Shown: piece after piece, positions 61,835 through 64,000 of the stretch
How positions within the stretch are numbered: position 1 is the first letter of the stretch
Layout of the letters: every line of letters starts with the position of its first letter
Source: Bacteroidota bacterium
GTDB taxonomy: Bacteria > Bacteroidota > Bacteroidia > Cytophagales > Cyclobacteriaceae
Assembly: GCA_018267275.1 (NCBI GenBank)
Contig: JAFDYV010000003.1
Span: 186,001-250,000, forward strand
Reading direction: 5' to 3'
DNA length: 64,000 nt
Notes under the pieces: model-generated
What the model was told of the DNA's origin: nothing
Databases searched by the model: none
What the model saw: the letters and a program-made list of their open reading frames with translations, nothing else
Position numbers and translations under genes: made by a program

Positions 61835-63463
61835 TCAATCTACGTTGTCATGCAAAAATTTATTATTGCCCAACAAGTTGTTATCGTCATTCAAATTATA
61901 GCGCGAGATAAACGGCTCTGACGAGTGTGGAACGTTATCCATCTTTACTCCTCTACGCAAGTATGCGGGCAGTGTCCACTTTTCGTTGAACTCCTCCTTT
62001 GTCATCTCTTGCTTGCGCGTTGCCTTTAACTTTTCTCTGCGTTCCTTTGCCTGTTGCTCCAACCTTTCTTTGGTCTTGCGCACTTGCATCATACCTTCTT
62101 CATCAATCACCTGGTCGGCTGAAATCTCCTTGCCAACCATAAAGTCATCTTCGTCATCGGCAAACAAGCCTTCTTCGCCTTTGTCGTCCTCATTTTTGTT
62201 TTCTTTGAACAAGTCAAAAACATAAGAACGCTCAGGCTGCACATGCTCATCCTGGGTTTCCTCTTTCTCCAACACTGGTTTAATGGGCTTCGCTGGTGGC
62301 ACGGGCGGAGTAATCTCTCTCGGCATCTCCACCGGCTTTGCCTCTTGCGTAGTTTCCGATTTTACCTTCAGTTCCAAATCGGCATTGCGTTGATTTACAG
62401 AATTATCAGTGGGTGCGTCAAATAAAGAGATCTGTGTGCGATCTAGTTCATGTACCTTTTTTTCTTCCTTCTTGTATGATTTTTTCTCTGATACAAATCC
62501 TGTTGCAATAACAGTTACACGAATACGGTCGCCCAGAGCTGAGTCTACTCCGTGACCGAAAATGACTTCTGCATCATCGCCCGCTTGCGTTTGGATATAC
62601 TCTGTAATGGTGGTAAGCTCATCCATCTGCAACTCAGCTTCCTCACCGGAAATGATAGAAAGCAAAATCTTCTTTGAGCCCATGATATCATGGTTATCCA
62701 ATAGCGGAGATGCCAGCGCTTGTTGAGCCGCTTTGATGGCGCGCGTATCGCCACGCGTTTCTGCCGTTCCCATTACCGCTGCGCCTGCATTCAACATCAC
62801 GGTGCGCACATCTTGAAAATCAACGTTGACATAACCAGCCAACGTGATTATTTCTGCAATGCCCTTGGCCGCAGTAGTCAGCACATTATCAGCCTCACCA
62901 AATGCTTGGCCAATAGAAAGGTTTCCATAAATCTCGCGAAGCTTGTCATTCAAAATCACCAGCACGGTGTCGCACCCTGCTCGAAAAGCTTCAATGCCTG
63001 CTTCAGCTTGCGCTAACTTTTTCTTCCCCTCAAATGAGAATGGTACCGTCACAATCCCAACGGTAAGGATATCCATGTCCTTGGCAATTTTCGCAATTAC
63101 GGGCGCTGCACCGGTGCCAGTGCCGCCACCCATGCCGGCTGTAACGAAAACCATTTTGGTGCCCGTTAGCATTTCGCGAATTTGTTCTTTGCTTTCAAGC
63201 GCAGCTGCGCGGCCCACTTCGGGGTTCGCTCCGCAGCCCAAACCCTCTGTGAGCGTGACGCCCAACTGAAGTTTGTATGGAACCGGGCTGCTGTTCAGCG
63301 CTTGTAAATCGGTGTTCGCCACCACAAACTCAACATCCTTGATGCCTTGTTTGTACATGTGGTTCACTGCGTTGCTACCGCCACCGCCCACGCCAATCAC
63401 TTTAATGATTGACTTGTGGTGTTTTGGTATGTCAAATTTATATCCTGTTACTGGCTCAAACAT
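61835..63463 (-). CDS. ftsZ: Cell division protein FtsZ
   Basis: FtsZ is the tubulin-like GTPase of the division ring. The 542-residue protein has VIGVGGGGSNAVNHMY at the N-terminus, the GTP-binding signature GMGGGTGTGAAPVIAKIAK at about 110-128 and DNVLTTAAKGIAEII. The GTPase part ends at about residue 330. A long, charged linker (about 330-490) follows, then the conserved C-terminal peptide as LPAYLRRGV, after which a further 35-residue tail (NVPHSSEPFISRYNLNDDN...) continues. Tails past the peptide are known in Bacteroidota. It follows ftsA by 55 bases on the same strand. Confidence 0.97.
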   Translation of the reverse strand: MFEPVTGYKFDIPKHHKSIIKVIGVGGGGSNAVNHMYKQGIKDVEFVVANTDLQALNSSPVPYKLQLGVTLTEGLGCGANPEVGRAAALESKEQIREMLTGTKMVFVTAGMGGGTGTGAAPVIAKIAKDMDILTVGIVTVPFSFEGKKKLAQAEAGIEAFRAGCDTVLVILNDKLREIYGNLSIGQAFGEADNVLTTAAKGIAEIITLAGYVNVDFQDVRTVMLNAGAAVMGTAETRGDTRAIKAAQQALASPLLDNHDIMGSKKILLSIISGEEAELQMDELTTITEYIQTQAGDDAEVIFGHGVDSALGDRIRVTVIATGFVSEKKSYKKEEKKVHELDRTQISLFDAPTDNSVNQRNADLELKVKSETTQEAKPVEMPREITPPVPPAKPIKPVLEKEETQDEHVQPERSYVFDLFKENKNEDDKGEEGLFADDEDDFMVGKEISADQVIDEEGMMQVRKTKERLEQQAKERREKLKATRKQEMTKEEFNEKWTLPAYLRRGVKMDNVPHSSEPFISRYNLNDDNNLLGNNKFLHDNVD

Positions 63464-63518
63464 GACTTTGGTGTTTTTAGTGGTTGTTCTTTGTTTTAGC
63501 GTTTGTTATTCTATAGAA

Positions 63519-64000
63519 TTAATATTCATTCTTGTCTCCTAAGTCATCTATCAACAATCCCTTCGTCTTATTCAAAATATTTGAAAAGAAATCAGAAGCA
63601 GGATTTACTTTTTTCACCTTCACTGTTTTTTGGTGAGTGCGGTTCTCGGCTTTGGCTTCGTTATAGCGGTCTTGGCGCTCGTCAAGCGAACGGAACCCAG
63701 ACAACACCAAGCCGACAGCGGTTGCATACATGGGACTCTTGACTACTTCTAACTTGCTCTTGCCCAAGTGCTCGTTCGGATATCCAATGCGAGCGTCCAT
63801 CCCTGTCATGTACTCAACCAATTGCTTCAACGAGTTAAGCTGCGAACCTCCGCCCGTGATGACGATGCCACCCGCCAATCTGTTCTCATATCCCGAACTG
63901 ATGATTTCCGTGTGCGCCATCTCAATCACTTCTTCCATGCGCGCTTGAATAATACTCGACAGATTCTTCACCGAAATTTCCTTCGCTGTTCTGTTGCGAA
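63519..64000 (-). CDS. ftsA: Cell division protein FtsA, C-terminal part
   Basis: The frame is open to the edge of the window; the gene continues beyond 64000. The 160 residues seen are the end of an actin-fold protein: KNLSSIIQARMEEVIEMAHTEI, the phosphate-binding GGIVITGGGSQL, DARIGYP and YATAVGLVLSGF, followed by a basic linker and ASDFFSNILNKTKGLLIDDLGD. FtsA tethers FtsZ to the membrane; the end normally is an amphipathic helix, here FFSNILNKTKGLL. It is directly upstream of ftsZ (55 bases). Confidence 0.9.
   Translation of the reverse strand, partial: RNRTAKEISVKNLSSIIQARMEEVIEMAHTEIISSGYENRLAGGIVITGGGSQLNSLKQLVEYMTGMDARIGYPNEHLGKSKLEVVKSPMYATAVGLVLSGFRSLDERQDRYNEAKAENRTHQKTVKVKKVNPASDFFSNILNKTKGLLIDDLGDKNEY

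Overview
The window looks like chromosomal DNA of a member of the Bacteroidota, most likely order Cytophagales. The signs are a SusC/SusD pair, two secreted proteins ending in type IX secretion (T9SS) sorting domains, DUF4199, DUF1003 and SPOR-OmpA proteins, and promoters of the Bacteroidota kind (TTTG, about 20 bases, TAnnTTTG). Gene density is high, with many overlapping or touching genes. I see no rRNA, tRNA, CRISPR array, prophage or intact insertion sequence.

Layout. 0-5.4 kb: end of uppP, then truB and ribF, facing a CPA1 Na+/H+ antiporter; then a pterin pair (6-pyruvoyl-tetrahydropterin-type synthase overlapping folE), a small basic protein and tadA. 5.4-11.1 kb: cell-envelope genes, namely two SPOR-OmpA paralogues around a DUF1003 protein, then pbpC. 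11.2-16.0 kb: a secreted FGE-fold protein that lacks catalytic cysteines, and a repeat-built T9SS cargo protein. 16.0-22.0 kb: a glycosyltransferase, two DUF4199 membrane proteins, a degenerate dihydroorotase homologue, a BatA/vWA protein and a divergent ExbD. 22.1-25.8 kb: ssb, a zinc-ribbon protein, an SDR oxidoreductase, a serine hydrolase and an unknown secreted protein. 25.8-35.9 kb: a secreted S8 protease and a SusC-SusD-lipoprotein-fasciclin operon with a recognisable promoter and terminator.

35.9-43 kb: a PorE-like OmpA protein, pabC and pabB, queE, folD and lepA. With folE these give several steps of folate and queuosine metabolism. 43-45.2 kb: an ECF sigma factor with a membrane partner, then a decayed REP/RAYT locus: a frameshifted Y1 transposase pseudogene, two copies of one palindrome, and the 5' end of a second RAYT copy. 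45.3-53.2 kb: a MacB/FtsX-type permease, an aminotransferase, a DUF1684 protein, radC, gcvT, a TPR protein and comB. 53.2-58.7 kb: a LytS/LytTR two-component pair divergent from a second MacB/FtsX permease that is bracketed by two paralogous 120-residue ExbB/MotA-like membrane proteins plus a third small membrane protein. 58.7-64 kb: a MazG-like pyrophosphohydrolase, an alpha/beta-hydrolase fused to a VanX-type dipeptidase, an outer-membrane beta-barrel, ftsZ and the end of ftsA.

Most of the window is housekeeping or ordinary envelope content. The parts most worth following up are the LytTR-permease-ExbB-like cassette, the REP/RAYT relic with its own palindrome, the seven-repeat T9SS protein with its FGE-like partner, and the hydrolase-VanX fusion. 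All functional calls come from reading motifs in the translated sequence; no database search was possible.
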